Assembly: GCF_001074155.1 (NCBI RefSeq)
Contig: NZ_JUUZ01000004.1
Coordinates: forward strand, 1 to 64,000
DNA from: Streptococcus pseudopneumoniae
GTDB taxonomy: Bacteria > Bacillota > Bacilli > Lactobacillales > Streptococcaceae
Reading direction: 5' to 3'
DNA length: 64,000 nucleotides
The notes beneath the pieces were generated by a model. The model was not told where the DNA came from, made no database searches, and saw only the letters and a list, made by a program, of their open reading frames with translations. Positions 49,426 through 60,552 of this stretch are shown here, piece by piece. A program made the position numbers and the translations under genes. How positions within the stretch are numbered: the first letter of the stretch is position 1; every line of letters begins with the position of its first letter.

Positions 49426-50850
49426 TTATTTTTCGTCATACCAAGAGTAGTGGAATGTTCCTTCTTTGTCTTTACGTTGGTATGTGTGGGCACCAAAGTA
49501 ATCACGTTGTGCTTGGATCAAGTTTGCTGGAAGGTCAGCTGAACGGTAGCTATCAAAGTAAGTGATGGCTGCTGAGAAAGTAGGTACTGGTACACCTGCT
49601 TGAACAGCAAGAGCTACGATATCACGAACTGATTGTTGGTACTTGGCTGTTACATCCAAAAAGTACTCATCCAAAAGAAGGTTAGCAAGATCTGCATCAC
49701 GGTTGTATGCATCAGTGATCTTTTGCAAGAAACGAGAACGGATGATACAGCCAGCGCGCCAGATAGATGCGATGTCTGCAAATGGCAAGTTCCAATTGTT
49801 TTCTTTAGAAGCGACACGCAATTGCGCAAAACCTTGTGCGTATGAGATGATTTTTGAGAAGTAAAGGGCTTGGCGGATTTTTTCGATCAACTCAGCCTTG
49901 TCTCCTTCAAATGTGAAAGCAGCTGGTTTTGGAAGCACCTTGCTAGCGTGTACACGCTCTTCTTTGTAAGTAGAGATGTAACGAGCAAATACGGACTCAG
50001 TAATCAGTGACAATGGCACACCAAGGTCAAGAGCTGATTGGCTAGTCCATTTACCAGTTCCCTTGTTTCCTGCGGCATCAAGGATATAGTCAACGATTGG
50101 TCCATCTTGACCTTCATCATCTTTACGGCTCAAGATATCCGCAGTGATTTCGATCAAGTAGCTGTCCAATTCGCCTTTGTTCCACTCAGTAAAGATTTCA
50201 GCCATGTCTTCTGCAGAAAGTCCAAGCAAGTGTTGCATCAAGTCATAGCTTTCTGCAATCAATTGCATATCACCGTACTCGATACCATTGTGGACCATTT
50301 TCACATAGTGACCAGCTCCATCTGGACCGATGTAAGTCACACATGGTTTACCATCTTCTGGTGCTTTTGCAGAGATTTCTTCAAGAACATCCGCTACCAA
50401 TTCATAAGCTTCTTTTTGTCCACCAGGCATGATAGAAGGACCTTCAAGGGCACCTTTTTCACCACCAGAGACACCAGTACCGATGAAGTTGATACCAGAG
50501 TTTGCCAATTCTTCGTTACGACGGATAGTATCTTTGTAGAACGTGTTTCCTCCGTCAATCAAGATATCGCCTTTATCCAAGTGTGGAAGAAGGGCTTGGA
50601 TGGTTGCGTCTGTACCAGGTCCTGCTTGAACCATGAGCATGATACGACGTGGTTTTTCAATTGAGTTTACGAAGCTCTCAATATCATAGCTTGGCACAAA
50701 GTTCTTTTCAGGATGGCAAGCAACAACATCTTCTGTTTTTTCTTTACTACGGTTATAGATAGCAACTGTGTATCCACGAGATTCAATATTAAGGGCAAGG
50801 TTACGACCCATTACGGCCATACCAACAACACCAAAGTTTGCTTTTGTCAT
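49426..50850 (-). CDS. gnd: 6-phosphogluconate dehydrogenase, decarboxylating
   Basis: 474 residues. NADP-binding [14 protein letters not shown] (~8-21), substrate motif [21 protein letters not shown] (~127-147, split by family), catalytic Lys in [16 protein letters not shown] (~182-197). Oxidises 6-phosphogluconate to ribulose 5-phosphate, giving NADPH. Strong codon bias suggests high expression. Co-oriented with ritR. Confidence 0.97.
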   Translation of the reverse strand: MTKANFGVVGMAVMGRNLALNIESRGYTVAIYNRSKEKTEDVVACHPEKNFVPSYDIESFVNSIEKPRRIMLMVQAGPGTDATIQALLPHLDKGDILIDGGNTFYKDTIRRNEELANSGINFIGTGVSGGEKGALEGPSIMPGGQKEAYELVADVLEEISAKAPEDGKPCVTYIGPDGAGHYVKMVHNGIEYGDMQLIAESYDLMQHLLGLSAEDMAEIFTEWNKGELDSYLIEITADILSRKDDEGQDGPIVDYILDAAGNKGTGKWTSQSALDLGVPLSLITESVFARYISTYKEERVHASKVLPKPAAFTFEGDKAELIEKIRQALYFSKIISYAQGFAQLRVASKENNWNLPFADIASIWRAGCIIRSRFLQKITDAYNRDADLANLLLDEYFLDVTAKYQQSVRDIVALAVQAGVPVPTFSAAITYFDSYRSADLPANLIQAQRDYFGAHTYQRKDKEGTFHYSWYDEK

Positions 50851-50926
50851 GTGACACTCCTCTTATTTAATAAGTTTTATTTTATCACGTTTATCTGTGA
50901 AAAGAAAGAATTTTATAACAATTTGA

Positions 50927-52366
50927 CTAGTAGTCTAAATCATCCGCATGGCCAGAACCATTCCCAACAAAGTATCCTGTCTTACAGTTTAGAGTGAAGA
51001 GATAAGTTCCATCTGGTTTGTAAAGATTATAATAACCATTGCCATTAACGATATTTACAGGTTCCAAGATATATTGGTTTCCAGTGATATATCCACGTGT
51101 ACGGGATGTCTCAAGTATTCGTTCAAGGACACCATCTGCAAAAGTCCAAGCAGGATTACTACTATCACTTACAGCAGATTGATTATACGGTACTCGACTG
51201 ACACTTCTTTGCAAATTAACACCTTCGCTTGACAAGCCACTATTAGTAGATGCCGCAGTATCACTTGTTGAAGTAGATGGACTGCTTTCTGTTGTTGGGC
51301 TTGACGCTTCCTGGCTTGCTGCTGTTGTTGAGGCCGTTGTTGTACTTGCTAATTGACTCTTACCAAGGCTAATTGCTTTATCTAGAAGTTTGTCAATTTC
51401 TGTATTACCAGTCTTGATATCTGTAAATTTAGCATCCGCTTTGATTTTTGCATTTGTATCCAAAACACCATCTGTGATTGCTGGGGTTTCAAATTGAGCA
51501 TTCAATTCTTGGATAGCTTTTATTTGTGTTTCTAGGCTATCGTATTTTGATTTAGCCAGAGTGTGTTCTCTCGCTCCTTCAAGTTTGTCTAGAAGTTCCT
51601 TCAATTGATTTAGTTGACTAAACTGGCTATTTTTAAGAGCTGTTTTGTTTTCATCAGTATAAAACGTGTCGTAGAGCGTATTAAATTGTTCATAGACTGA
51701 CTGATTGCTTACCAAACCTGAATCCGCCGCCTTCGTTTGAAGCTCTTGAGAAGAACGCGTAATCTGACGATAAACGTAATAGCCACCTCCAAAAATCAAG
51801 AGGAATAGCAAAATAATAGCTGACAAAATTGCCCATTTCTTTTTATTTTGCGGTTCATCATCTGCTTGAGCAGAACGAGATAAGGGTTGAAGTTGATCTT
51901 CATTTTCCTCATAAACCACTGCAACTTCGGAGTTATCAACCTCAGCCATTTCCACAGCTTCCAATTCATCCTTAAAAGGTTGCTCGAGAACTCTCGTTTC
52001 CTCTTCTTCGGCTTCTTGGGCAACGATTTCAGTTGTATCTGTGGCTACTGCAAGAGCAATTGCTTCCTCTTCTGGACTTAACACATTTTCTTGTTCAGTA
52101 GTTTCTCTCACTTCTTGGATCATATCATCCAAGCTTTGAGTAGACTCCTCTTTTTTCGTTTGTAAATTTTCAAATTTGTCTGCTTCGATTTCTTCACGGT
52201 GTTGCTTGATATATTTATCTAAGATGGTATCATCTGGAGTCACACCTGCTTCAACCTCTTCGTTCTTACGAATAGCCTGACCAACCGTTAAATCTTTCGC
52301 TTCTTCAAATTCAAATTTAGATTCTTGCTCATCTTTGTGATGGCGATTGCGTCTTTTCTCACTCAT
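50927..52366 (-). CDS. mapZ: Mid-cell-anchored protein Z (MapZ/LocZ)
   Basis: 479 residues. Acidic cytoplasmic domain (1-~177) rich in Glu and Thr, one membrane helix (~178-198: [19 protein letters not shown]), and an extracellular part with a helical domain (~200-325), a Ser/Thr-rich linker (~330-370) and a C-terminal globular domain. MapZ marks the division site with peptidoglycan, binds FtsZ and is phosphorylated by StkP in pneumococcus. Start MSEKRRNR at 52366 is preferred over 52372. It sits between the methyltransferase gene and gnd, as in pneumococcus. Confidence 0.92.
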   Translation of the reverse strand: MSEKRRNRHHKDEQESKFEFEEAKDLTVGQAIRKNEEVEAGVTPDDTILDKYIKQHREEIEADKFENLQTKKEESTQSLDDMIQEVRETTEQENVLSPEEEAIALAVATDTTEIVAQEAEEEETRVLEQPFKDELEAVEMAEVDNSEVAVVYEENEDQLQPLSRSAQADDEPQNKKKWAILSAIILLFLLIFGGGYYVYRQITRSSQELQTKAADSGLVSNQSVYEQFNTLYDTFYTDENKTALKNSQFSQLNQLKELLDKLEGAREHTLAKSKYDSLETQIKAIQELNAQFETPAITDGVLDTNAKIKADAKFTDIKTGNTEIDKLLDKAISLGKSQLASTTTASTTAASQEASSPTTESSPSTSTSDTAASTNSGLSSEGVNLQRSVSRVPYNQSAVSDSSNPAWTFADGVLERILETSRTRGYITGNQYILEPVNIVNGNGYYNLYKPDGTYLFTLNCKTGYFVGNGSGHADDLDY

Positions 52367-53537
52367 TTGCATTCCTTTCTATTTCGACATCTTGTCTTTT
52401 CACTCGTTGACCAAAATATTGATATAAATCAACTTTCAAAGTACCATTATAGAGTTTCCGTTTTTTATCTGCCTGACTACCATATTTACTTTCAAAAGCT
52501 TCATCACTGGTCAGGATAAATTTACTCCAGGTTTTGAGTGGAGCAAATACGTCACCCATCTCAGCATAGAGCTTTGTTACTCCTGCATCATCTGATAAGC
52601 GTTCCCCATATGGTGGATTCGAAATAATAACTCCATTAATCTTATCTGTTCGCAAATCCTGCACGCGCATCTGCTTAAAGTGGATATCCTTAGAAACCCC
52701 CGCAGCCTGAGCATTTGCCTTAGCAATTTCCACCATGCGTCCATCAATATCACAACCCATAATGTCTAGCTCAATCTCACGATTAATCTTCTTGCTAGCT
52801 TCCGTACGAATCTCCTGAATCAAACGATCGCTAACCCAGTTCCAATCTTCGAAAGCAAAGGAACGGCGTAAGCCTGGCGCCATATTACGAGCAATCATAG
52901 CTGCCTCAATACAGAAGGTTCCTGAACCACAGGTTGGATCAATCAGAGGTTTATCTGGATACCAGTTAGACAATTGTAAGATGGCCGCTGCCATGTTTTC
53001 TTTGATTGGAGCTCCACCCTTTTCTGTTCGATAACCACGTTTGAAAAGGCTAGAACCACTTGTGTCAATCATAACAGTCGCTATATCTTTAAGAATTGAG
53101 ACCTCTATTTTAAACTCTGGACCATTTTCCATCAGCGGAACACCTTCTGGTCGAGCATAATGTTTCTGCAATTTCTTGACAACTGCCTTTTTAGAAATAG
53201 CTTGAACACTAGGTTCATTATGAAGTTTTGATTTGACACACTTAGCCTTTGAAATTGGAAAACGCGCTCCAAGAGGTAAATAGTTTTCCCAATCTAAGGC
53301 AAAAACTCCTTGAAAAAGTTCTTCAAATGTTTTTGCAGGAAAAGTCCCAACAACAATCTTAATCCTATCTGCAGCTCGTAGCCACAAATTGGTTTCAATA
53401 ATTGCCTTTACATCTCCTTCAAAGCGAACGCGACCATTCTCAACTTGACAATCATAGCCAAGTGCACGCACTTCACGACCTACAACAGCCTCTAATCCAG
53501 CTGCAGCAGTCGCTATTAAGTTAAATGTTTGTTTCAT
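52359..53537 (-). CDS. RlmL-type 23S rRNA guanine-N2 methyltransferase
   Basis: 392 residues. N-terminal THUMP domain (~45-160) that grips RNA, then a class I methyltransferase with [22 protein letters not shown] (~193-214) and the catalytic [10 protein letters not shown] (~300-309). It probably forms m2G in 23S rRNA. Ends overlapping the mapZ start. Confidence 0.88.
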   Translation of the reverse strand: MKQTFNLIATAAAGLEAVVGREVRALGYDCQVENGRVRFEGDVKAIIETNLWLRAADRIKIVVGTFPAKTFEELFQGVFALDWENYLPLGARFPISKAKCVKSKLHNEPSVQAISKKAVVKKLQKHYARPEGVPLMENGPEFKIEVSILKDIATVMIDTSGSSLFKRGYRTEKGGAPIKENMAAAILQLSNWYPDKPLIDPTCGSGTFCIEAAMIARNMAPGLRRSFAFEDWNWVSDRLIQEIRTEASKKINREIELDIMGCDIDGRMVEIAKANAQAAGVSKDIHFKQMRVQDLRTDKINGVIISNPPYGERLSDDAGVTKLYAEMGDVFAPLKTWSKFILTSDEAFESKYGSQADKKRKLYNGTLKVDLYQYFGQRVKRQDVEIERNANE

Positions 53538-53556
53538 GTCAGTCTTTAAAGACCTT

Positions 53557-53607
53557 TCTCTTGTTCACCTTTAAAAAATGAGGTTGAGAAAATTTCTCAG
53601 CCCCAAC
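53557..53607 (-). terminator. rnpB terminator
   Basis: GGTTGGGGCTGAGAAA pairs with TTTCTCAACC on the minus strand (the outer part is imperfect), followed by TCATTTTTTAAAGG. Confidence 0.7.
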
Positions 53608-53610
53608 CTA

Positions 53611-54006
53611 TATGCAATTTTCTATAAGCCATGTTTTGTTCCAGAAGTGACTAGGACCACTTCCTTCGATAATCATCTGTCTACCACTAACAGCTAGAAG
53701 CTGCTAGCAGTCAGAGTACTACGTTCGTTTCCGCGCACTCCATGCCCCGACCAAAATTTGGGTTGCTAGCTTGAGGGGTTTACCGCGTTCCACTCTCTCT
53801 GTTTCCAGAGAGACTTCGTCACTGTGGCACTTTCAGAGCTACTAAAACATATCCGAAAACTTAGTCTATTCACTCGCCGTAACGATTTCTCGTCCCTAGG
53901 CTTATGGTTTCGCCTAGCACAAACACTACAGGCATCACAGCCTGTGCTAGCATGGACTTTCCTCATGAAAAGATAAACTCTCCACGCGATTATCCAAAAA
54001 TTGCAC
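53611..54006 (-). ncRNA. rnpB: RNase P RNA (type B)
   Basis: Catalytic RNA that removes 5' leaders from tRNA precursors. On the minus strand the conserved 5' part has GAGGAAAGTCCATGC, GGGACGAGAAATCG and GCGAGTGAATAGACTAAG. The middle has CACAGTGACGAAG, GTGGAACGCGGTAAACCCC and AGCAACCCAAATTTTGG. Near the 3' end GGTAGACAGATGATTATCG and AACAAAACATGGCTTATAG complete the P4 region. Length about 395 nt is normal for low-GC Gram-positives. The ends are estimated. A TTATACA -10 lies just upstream. It lies between gpsB and the rRNA methyltransferase, as in pneumococcus. Confidence 0.95.
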
Positions 54007-54019
54007 AACTGTATAATTC

Positions 54020-54355
54020 TTAGAAATCAGAATTTTCTACAATTTGTTTGCCAAATACTTCTTTTTCAAGACGATTCAAGCGTTTCAGGATATCAAAATT
54101 AGTCATAGAAGTCGTACTTCCAAGCTCAGCAGGTTCAGACGTTACAGATACAGGTGCCGCCTGAGGTTTGTTCGCCAATTGTTCTTTCAATTCTGCGACT
54201 TCCAAGCGCAATGATTTAACCAACGCTGCATAGGTTTCATAATCCTTGATAACGTCATCTAAGAATTCATCTACCTCTGCTTTACTGTATCCACGTACTT
54301 CTCTTCCGAAATCCTGCTCAAAAATATCCTTTGCTGTAAAAATAATACTTGCCAT
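54020..54355 (-). CDS. gpsB: Cell cycle protein GpsB
   Basis: 111 residues. DivIVA-like N-terminal domain ([37 protein letters not shown]) with coiled coil to ~70, then a short linker and C-terminal trimerising helix ([15 protein letters not shown]). GpsB balances septal and peripheral wall synthesis and interacts with PBPs and MreC. Start [10 protein letters not shown] at 54355 follows GGAGAGAG. The longer frame from 54367 is less likely. Confidence 0.92.
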   Translation of the reverse strand: MASIIFTAKDIFEQDFGREVRGYSKAEVDEFLDDVIKDYETYAALVKSLRLEVAELKEQLANKPQAAPVSVTSEPAELGSTTSMTNFDILKRLNRLEKEVFGKQIVENSDF

Positions 54356-54424
54356 GTCTCTCTCCATTCTCAGTTACTAGTATTATTATATAAAAAAAGG
54401 CAAACAAAAAGCAAGGTCAAAGCC

Positions 54425-54952
54425 TCAATTTTCGGAAAAATTTTCGGCTATTTCGTTTAAATCCTCAAATGTTAATCTTTTTGTAATATAGTTGTCTTTC
54501 TTTTTCATCAGTTCGTAAAAAAATCTCAGTTTTGTTTCGTTTTCTTGATCATAAAAAAGATAGGCTCCATCTGTATTTTCAAGTAAAAAAATCTGGTAAT
54601 CTCTCAATTGGCTTTTATGCTCATAGGATGGATAGGCATACTTGATAAAGTCGACCTGTTTAAAATCACTCAATTTGATCTGATTTGTTTCATTCCAATT
54701 CGATCCATGTGTTTCAAAATCAAAAATAGTCGCTAGTTGGAATCCATAGTCATCTTTCATTTCCTTGGCGACTTCTAAAACCCAATGTTCAAAACCAAGA
54801 GTGCCTGTGAAAACTAGCCATTTCAACCCTTCCTCAGCTAATCTTTCCAAATCTCTACGAATGGCTTTTTTTATGATTTTTAAGCGAATGTCCTTTTCAT
54901 TAAACACTCCCAAATCAAAAGCTGAGTATCCCAAAACCAAGGCTGTATGCAT
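54425..54952 (-). CDS. DUF1273 (YpsA family, SLOG-like) protein
   Basis: 175 residues. N-terminal [17 protein letters not shown] and [18 protein letters not shown] pattern fit the YpsA family of Rossmann-like nucleotide- or ligand-binding SLOG proteins. YpsA affects cell division in Bacillus and Staphylococcus. The start at 54952 (MHTALVLG) follows AAAGGGTG. The upstream extension to 55027 overlaps the divergent recU start and is rejected. Confidence 0.83.
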   Translation of the reverse strand: MHTALVLGYSAFDLGVFNEKDIRLKIIKKAIRRDLERLAEEGLKWLVFTGTLGFEHWVLEVAKEMKDDYGFQLATIFDFETHGSNWNETNQIKLSDFKQVDFIKYAYPSYEHKSQLRDYQIFLLENTDGAYLFYDQENETKLRFFYELMKKKDNYITKRLTFEDLNEIAENFSEN

Positions 54953-54978
54953 TTTTTCACCCTTTCTGAAAACCTTTG

Positions 54979-54987
54979 TGGTATAAT
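54979..54987 (+). promoter_or_regulatory. recU-pbp1a extended -10 promoter
   Basis: TGGTATAAT (TATAAT 54982-54987) in the divergent interval, 33 bases before the recU start. Confidence 0.6.
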
Positions 54988-55019
54988 AGAGTGATGTTAT
55001 TGTACCAATAAGGAGGACT

Positions 55020-55616
55020 ATGGTCAACTATCCACATAAACTTTCATCTAAACCATGCAAAACTTCTCTACCTCAAACTAAAAATTTCGCAAATCGAGGG
55101 ATGAGCTTTGAAAAGATGATTAATGCTACCAATGACTACTATCTATCACATGGAATAGCAGTCATTCACAAAAAGCCAACCCCAGTTCAGATTGTTCGGG
55201 TCGACTACCCTCAACGGAGTCGCGCTAAAATTGTTGAAGCCTATTTTAGACAAGCTTCAACTACTGACTACTCGGGTGTTTATGAAGGATTTTACATCGA
55301 TTTTGAAGCAAAGGAAACCAGACAAAAAAATGCTTTCCCGATGAAGAACTTCCATTCTCATCAGATACAGCATATGGAACAGGTTCTTGAACAAAAGGGG
55401 ATTTGCTTCGTCCTAATCCATTTTTCTTCTTATCAGGAAACATATTTATTACCGGCGATTGACCTTATCCGTTTTTATCAACAGGATATGGGGAAAAAAT
55501 CAATGCCACTTGATTATATCCGAGAGCACGGTTTTGTAGTTGAACAACAAGCCTTCCCTCAAATACCTTATCTCGATATCGTCAAACAACATTTACTAGG
55601 TGGTAAAACAATATGA
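55020..55616 (+). CDS. recU: Holliday junction resolvase RecU
   Basis: 198 residues. Catalytic acidic residues and lysine appear in [20 protein letters not shown] (~82-101). The N-terminal [17 protein letters not shown] is typical. RecU cuts Holliday junctions during recombination and segregation. Its start follows AAGGAGG. Its stop overlaps the pbp1a start (ATGA), the classic recU-pbp1a pair of firmicutes. Confidence 0.94.
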   Translation: MVNYPHKLSSKPCKTSLPQTKNFANRGMSFEKMINATNDYYLSHGIAVIHKKPTPVQIVRVDYPQRSRAKIVEAYFRQASTTDYSGVYEGFYIDFEAKETRQKNAFPMKNFHSHQIQHMEQVLEQKGICFVLIHFSSYQETYLLPAIDLIRFYQQDMGKKSMPLDYIREHGFVVEQQAFPQIPYLDIVKQHLLGGKTI

Positions 55617-57718
55617 ACAAACAACTTATCTGGCGTATCGCTAAATATCTAGGAATTGGATTTTTAGCAGCCTTTATTGCTGCAATATTGATTGGTGGGA
55701 GTGTCTTCTTTTATTATGTATCTAAAGCACCAGAACTTTCGGAAAGCAAACTAGTCGCAACAACTTCAAGTAAAATTTACGACAGTAAAAACGAATTGAT
55801 TGCTGACTTAGGAGCCGAGCGTCGTGTCAATGCTCAAAGCAATGAAGTTCCAATTGAATTGGTCAATGCAATTGTCTCTATCGAGGATCACCGCTTTTTT
55901 AACCATAGAGGAATCGATAGCATTCGAATAGCTGGAGCTTTTCTGCGAAACTTAACTAGTAGAGGTGGCCTCCAAGGTGGTTCAACATTGACGCAACAGT
56001 TGATAAAATTAACTTACTTTTCAACTTCTTCGTCAGATCAAACAATCTCTCGTAAGGCTCAGGAAGCTTGGCTAGCTATTCAGCTAGAAAGAACTGCTAC
56101 CAAACAAGAAATCTTGACATATTACATCAATAAGGTATACATGTCAAATGGTAACTATGGTATGCAGACTGCAGCGCAAAACTACTATGGTAAAGACTTA
56201 AAAGATTTGTCTATTCCACAACTTGCACTGCTCGCTGGAATGCCTCAAGCACCGAACCAATACGACCCTTATTCTCATCCAGAAGAAGCCACTGAACGTC
56301 GTAATCTAGTTCTATCAGAGATGCAAAAGCAAGGCTATCTCACATCCGAGCAATACGAAACAGCTATCAACACACCGATTACTGATGGTTTACAAAGCCT
56401 CAAAGGAAGTAACAGCTACCCTCCTTACTTAGACAATTACCTCAAAGAAGTCATTGAACAAGTTGAAAACGAAACAGGTTACAACCTCTTGACTACTGGT
56501 ATGGAAGTCTATACCAACGTCGACCAAGAGGTACAAAAACACCTTTGGGACGTCTATAACACTGATCAATACGTAAACTATCCTGATGATGATATCCAAG
56601 CAGCTTCTACTATCGTTGATGTATCAAATGGTAAAGTTATTGCCCAACTCGGGTCTCGACACCAAGCTAGCAATGTATCCTTTGGTACTAACCAAGCAGT
56701 GGAAACAAACCGCGACTGGGGTTCTTCCATGAAACCAATCACGGACTACGCTCCCGCACTAGAGTATGATATCTATGATTCAACTGCTTATATGCTTAAA
56801 GATGTTCCCTACAACTATCCTGGTACTAACACTCCCTTTTATAACTGGGATCGTGGCTATTATGGCAATATTACACTACAAACTGCAATTCAACAATCTC
56901 GAAATGTTCCAGCTGTAGCAACGCTCGAAAAAGTCGGACTAGACAAAGCAAAATCTTTCTTAAGCGGTCTTGGAATCGATTATCCAACGATGGTCTATGC
57001 TAATGCTATTTCAAGTAATACAACTGAATCAAATAGAAAATACGGTGCAAGTAGCGAAAAAATGGCTGCTGCCTATGCTGCCTTTGCCAACGGTGGTATA
57101 TACCACAAACCAATGTATATCAATAAAGTTGTCTTTAGTGACGGAACTTCGAAAGAATTCTCTGACCCAGGTTCACGCGCTATGAAAGAAACAACTGCCT
57201 ACATGATGACCGAAATGATGAAAACTGTATTATACTCTGGTATAGGCCATGACGCCTATATATCATGGCTTCCACAAGCAGGAAAAACAGGTACATCTAA
57301 CTACACAGATGAAGAAATTGAAAATTACATTAAGAAATACGATTATGTCGCACCTGATGAATCGTTTGTAGGATATACCCGCAAATATTCAATGGCTGTT
57401 TGGACAGGTTATTCAAATCGCCTCACTCCAATCGAAGGAGATGGATTTAGAGTAGCGGCCAACATCTACCGCTCAATGATGGAATATCTCTCTGAAGATG
57501 ACCATCCGGGAGATTGGACGATGCCTGAGGGACTTTACCGAAGAGGGGAGTATGTCTTTAAAAACGGTGCTCGTAGTAACTGGGTTACCCAAACAACTCA
57601 ACAATCCTCAACAACCTCCAGCTCAACAATTGAAAATCAAAATTCAGTAGCTGAAACTACTAGCCCAAATACCGCTCAGAATCCAACTGCTCCAAATACA
57701 AATCAAAACCCTCAATAA
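55613..57718 (+). CDS. pbp1a: Penicillin-binding protein 1A (bifunctional class A)
   Basis: 701 residues. Short cytoplasmic tip, membrane helix (~10-36), glycosyltransferase domain with catalytic Glu91 in [12 protein letters not shown], then transpeptidase domain with Ser371-Ser372-Met-Lys, SRN at 429-431 and KTG at 558-560, and a Thr/Gln/Asn-rich tail. Polymerises and crosslinks peptidoglycan. The residue after the catalytic serine is Ser where the penicillin-susceptible pneumococcal reference has Thr (STMK), and KYDY (575-578) stands where the reference has TSQF. Both positions are linked to low beta-lactam affinity in pneumococcus. Translationally coupled to recU. Confidence 0.97.
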   Translation: MNKQLIWRIAKYLGIGFLAAFIAAILIGGSVFFYYVSKAPELSESKLVATTSSKIYDSKNELIADLGAERRVNAQSNEVPIELVNAIVSIEDHRFFNHRGIDSIRIAGAFLRNLTSRGGLQGGSTLTQQLIKLTYFSTSSSDQTISRKAQEAWLAIQLERTATKQEILTYYINKVYMSNGNYGMQTAAQNYYGKDLKDLSIPQLALLAGMPQAPNQYDPYSHPEEATERRNLVLSEMQKQGYLTSEQYETAINTPITDGLQSLKGSNSYPPYLDNYLKEVIEQVENETGYNLLTTGMEVYTNVDQEVQKHLWDVYNTDQYVNYPDDDIQAASTIVDVSNGKVIAQLGSRHQASNVSFGTNQAVETNRDWGSSMKPITDYAPALEYDIYDSTAYMLKDVPYNYPGTNTPFYNWDRGYYGNITLQTAIQQSRNVPAVATLEKVGLDKAKSFLSGLGIDYPTMVYANAISSNTTESNRKYGASSEKMAAAYAAFANGGIYHKPMYINKVVFSDGTSKEFSDPGSRAMKETTAYMMTEMMKTVLYSGIGHDAYISWLPQAGKTGTSNYTDEEIENYIKKYDYVAPDESFVGYTRKYSMAVWTGYSNRLTPIEGDGFRVAANIYRSMMEYLSEDDHPGDWTMPEGLYRRGEYVFKNGARSNWVTQTTQQSSTTSSSTIENQNSVAETTSPNTAQNPTAPNTNQNPQ

Positions 57719-57749
57719 AATCAAAATTCTCAAGGACAACAATAATCTT

Positions 57750-57782
57750 AAAAGACCTAGGAAGATGTTTCCTAGGTCTTTT
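57750..57782 (+). terminator. pbp1a terminator
   Basis: AAAAGACCTAGGAA / TTCCTAGGTCTTTT stem (fourteen pairs with GATGT loop) followed by ATTAAT. Confidence 0.85.
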
Positions 57783-57794
57783 ATTAATGAAAAA

Positions 57795-57817
57795 GTGGAG
57801 TTAATTACTAACTCCAC
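57795..57817 (-). terminator. aliA terminator
   Basis: GTGGAGTTA / TAACTCCAC perfect nine-base stem, followed on the minus strand by TTTTTCATT. Confidence 0.85.
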
Positions 57818-57823
57818 ATTCTT

Positions 57824-59806
57824 TTATTTTACATGGTTTGCAAGATCTTCTTGCGCTTTTTTATTAGATTCTTCTTTTTCTTTCTTCCATTTATCTTGAG
57901 CTTTTTGATATTCATCAGCAGTTACTGGTTTATCTTGAAGGTCAAGGTACTTGTACAAGAGGGCTTCACTCATACCCTTGTTACCTGAGTAAGCAAATGG
58001 AAGGGTGAATGGTACCATCTTAGACAACATTGGACGTCCAGTTTGAGAAGTTGTTGGGATAATCAAAGCACTATCTGTCAACCAAGCTTGGGCATCAGCA
58101 TATTTATCATAACGTTTTGAAACATCTGTGTCTTCATTACCAGCTTCAACAACCATCTTTTCGTAATCTTCCAAACCAACTTGTTTGGCAGCAGTATTGT
58201 TTGTACCAGCATCAAATCCTAGATAAGTCTTAGTATTTTCACCAACAGATGGTTTGATGATATCAAGGTAAGTAGATGGGTCAATGTAGTCTGGAGACCA
58301 TCCAACGTTATCTGAGAGATCCCAATCTTCTCCAGCAGCTGTTTCAGCAAAGTAGGTAACATTAAGAACTTCATCTTTTTGAAGTTGTTGAATGTCAATG
58401 ACAACGTTGTCAGTTCCTAACGTTGCTTCAAGCGATTGTTTCAATGATTGAACACGTTGAACTTTTGTAGTATTAGTTTGGTCAACTGGCATATCCAAAT
58501 GAATTGGGAATTGAACGCCTTCTGCTTGGAGAGCTGTCTTAGCTTTAGCAAATTCTGCTTTCGCTTTTTCAGGATTGTATAGACCATCTTGAGCGTCGTC
58601 TAGATTAACATCTTTCCACTCGTCACCATAGGTTACCAATTTTTCTTTAACTAAGTCACCAAAGTTTTTACCATCAGCTTGAACAAATGTTGGTGGTACG
58701 AACAAGTTACGAAGAAGTTTGCTTGCTCCACTTTCTCCATTAACTTGAGAAGCATAAGCTGTTCTATCAAAACCAAAGGCGATGGCTTGACGGAAGTCTT
58801 TGTTTAGGAGAGCTTTTTTAGTTGATGTCTTTTGCTCATCTGTAGTCTTAGAAGTGTACTTGTAAGACTGACGGTCAATATTTGTCCCAACTAAGAAAGT
58901 AGCAGAATCTTGTGGTGTATAAACGATGTTGTCTTTAAACTCTTTTTCAAGTTCAGGATATCCTGCACTTGTTGGGAAGAGACGAGCCATTGAGAAGCCG
59001 CCATCCTTAAAGGTATCTGCAAGTTTGCCTGTATCTTGACCATCCCAGAATGATAGTTTTACTTTATCAATATGAACATTGTCCTTATCCCAGTAGTTTG
59101 GATTCTTTTCAAATTCTACTGAAGATTTAGCTACCAATGATTTCAACAAGAAAGGACCGTTGTAAAGAATACTGCTTGGATCAGTTGCTTTGGCAAAGTC
59201 ACTTCCTTTAGAAGTAAGGAATTCTTCATTGACTGGTGCAAGAATACCCATGGTTGTCTTAGAGTTCCAGAAGCTTTCTGGTTTATTCAAAGTGTATTGA
59301 ACAGTTTGATCATCAATTGCCTTGATTCCAACTTCTGAGAAGTCTTTTACTTCACCTTTGACATAAGCGTCAAGACCTTTAATGGATTCTTGAACAAGAT
59401 AAAGGGCCTCTGACTTATTATCAGCTGCATATTTAAGACCTGTTACAAAGTCTTGAGCTTTCACAGGTGCATACTCTTCACCTTCAGAAGTGTACCACTT
59501 AGCATCTTTACGGATTTTATAAGTGTAAGTCAAACCATCTTGAGATACAGACCAGTCTTCTGCCATAGATGGCACGAAGTTTCCGTAACGGTCATTCTCC
59601 ATCAAACCGTCAACCACATTACTTGTAATATTAGCAACCGCAGCCTTACCTGTTGTCAGATAGTTGAGGCTGTCTGGATCTGTTTCATAAACGTAAGAAA
59701 AAGTTTTCTCACCTTTTGCACTAGAGCCTGAACCCGAACAAGCTGCCAAAACACCTGACGCTAACAGAGTCACCCCTGCTAGGGCCATTACTTTTGAAAA
59801 TTTCAT
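57824..59806 (-). CDS. aliA: Oligopeptide ABC transporter substrate-binding lipoprotein, AliA type
   Basis: 660 residues, the AliA length. Signal peptide with lipobox SGVLAACSG (Cys ~23), then the SBP_bac_5 fold (YETDPDSLNYLTTGKAA... at the start, DNVGWSPDYIDPSTYLDI at ~500). It binds oligopeptides for the Ami permease; no permease genes are adjacent, as for AliA in pneumococcus. Clear promoter at 59834-59862. Position next to pbp1a is conserved. The dexB/capsule side is missing. Confidence 0.92.
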   Translation of the reverse strand: MKFSKVMALAGVTLLASGVLAACSGSGSSAKGEKTFSYVYETDPDSLNYLTTGKAAVANITSNVVDGLMENDRYGNFVPSMAEDWSVSQDGLTYTYKIRKDAKWYTSEGEEYAPVKAQDFVTGLKYAADNKSEALYLVQESIKGLDAYVKGEVKDFSEVGIKAIDDQTVQYTLNKPESFWNSKTTMGILAPVNEEFLTSKGSDFAKATDPSSILYNGPFLLKSLVAKSSVEFEKNPNYWDKDNVHIDKVKLSFWDGQDTGKLADTFKDGGFSMARLFPTSAGYPELEKEFKDNIVYTPQDSATFLVGTNIDRQSYKYTSKTTDEQKTSTKKALLNKDFRQAIAFGFDRTAYASQVNGESGASKLLRNLFVPPTFVQADGKNFGDLVKEKLVTYGDEWKDVNLDDAQDGLYNPEKAKAEFAKAKTALQAEGVQFPIHLDMPVDQTNTTKVQRVQSLKQSLEATLGTDNVVIDIQQLQKDEVLNVTYFAETAAGEDWDLSDNVGWSPDYIDPSTYLDIIKPSVGENTKTYLGFDAGTNNTAAKQVGLEDYEKMVVEAGNEDTDVSKRYDKYADAQAWLTDSALIIPTTSQTGRPMLSKMVPFTLPFAYSGNKGMSEALLYKYLDLQDKPVTADEYQKAQDKWKKEKEESNKKAQEDLANHVK

Positions 59807-59833
59807 AATAAACTCCTTTATGACTTTTTATAC

Positions 59834-59862
59834 ATTATAATCCCTTTTTCGCCAAGTGTCAA
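59834..59862 (-). promoter_or_regulatory. aliA promoter
   Basis: Minus-strand TTGACA (59862-59857), 17-base spacer, TATAAT (59839-59834). Both hexamers match the sigma-A consensus exactly. Confidence 0.88.
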
Positions 59863-60011
59863 TACAATTTTCAGAATTTTTCCAATTGATTTGAAAATAT
59901 TTTCTTCCTCTATTTCTAATATGAAAATCTTTTTAGGAAAAATTCTATTATAGCCGTTTATCAACTATATCTTTATGATATAATGAAAGAAGAAAGTTGA
60001 AAGGAAATACC

Positions 60012-60494
60012 ATGTCAAAAGAAGTTATTGTTGAAAGTTTTGAACTAGATCATACGATTGTAAAAGCTCCTTATGTCCGCTTGATTGGAGAAGAGACCGG
60101 ACCAAAAGGGGATATCATTTCTAACTTTGATATCCGCTTGGTTCAACCAAATGAGGACTCTATCCCTACTGCTGGACTTCATACTATTGAGCACCTCTTG
60201 GCTAAGCTAATCCGTGCTCGCATCGACGGTATGATTGATTGTTCACCATTTGGTTGTCGTACAGGGTTCCATATGATTATGTGGGGACGTCATTCTAGCG
60301 CTGAAATCGCAGCTGTCATCAAGGATTCACTGAAGGAAATCGCTGAAACAACAACTTGGGAAGATGTCCCAGGAACAACTATTGAATCTTGCGGAAACTA
60401 CAAGGATCACAGCCTATTTTCAGCTAAAGAATGGGCAAAATTGATTCTCCAACAAGGAATCTCAGACGATGCCTTTGAACGTCATGTCATCTAA
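60012..60494 (+). CDS. luxS: S-ribosylhomocysteine lyase
   Basis: 160 residues. Zinc ligands and catalytic residues: His57-Thr-Ile-Glu60-His61 ([10 protein letters not shown]), Cys82 in FGCRTGFHM and a third zinc ligand in [10 protein letters not shown]. Cleaves S-ribosylhomocysteine to homocysteine and the autoinducer-2 precursor. The start at 60012 ([10 protein letters not shown]) follows GAAAGGAAA. Extended -10 TGATATAAT (59976-59984) upstream. Convergent with clpL. Confidence 0.97.
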   Translation: MSKEVIVESFELDHTIVKAPYVRLIGEETGPKGDIISNFDIRLVQPNEDSIPTAGLHTIEHLLAKLIRARIDGMIDCSPFGCRTGFHMIMWGRHSSAEIAAVIKDSLKEIAETTTWEDVPGTTIESCGNYKDHSLFSAKEWAKLILQQGISDDAFERHVI

Positions 60495-60504
60495 TAATAA
60501 AAAA

Positions 60505-60528
60505 GAAACCAGCTTTTGAACTGGTTCC
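60505..60528. terminator. luxS terminator
   Basis: GAAACCAG / CTGGTTCC stem followed by TTTTGTTATTTT, between convergent luxS and clpL. Confidence 0.75.
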
Positions 60529-60552
60529 TTTTGTTATTTTCAAAATCTTGAT

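Noticed and set aside
50038-50664. 208-codon plus-strand frame
   Set aside because: It is exactly antisense to gnd, has no ribosome site and gives a low-complexity Phe/Ser/Thr-rich product, the usual shadow of a highly biased gene.
53766-54008. 80-codon minus-strand frame
   Set aside because: It lies inside the RNase P RNA gene.
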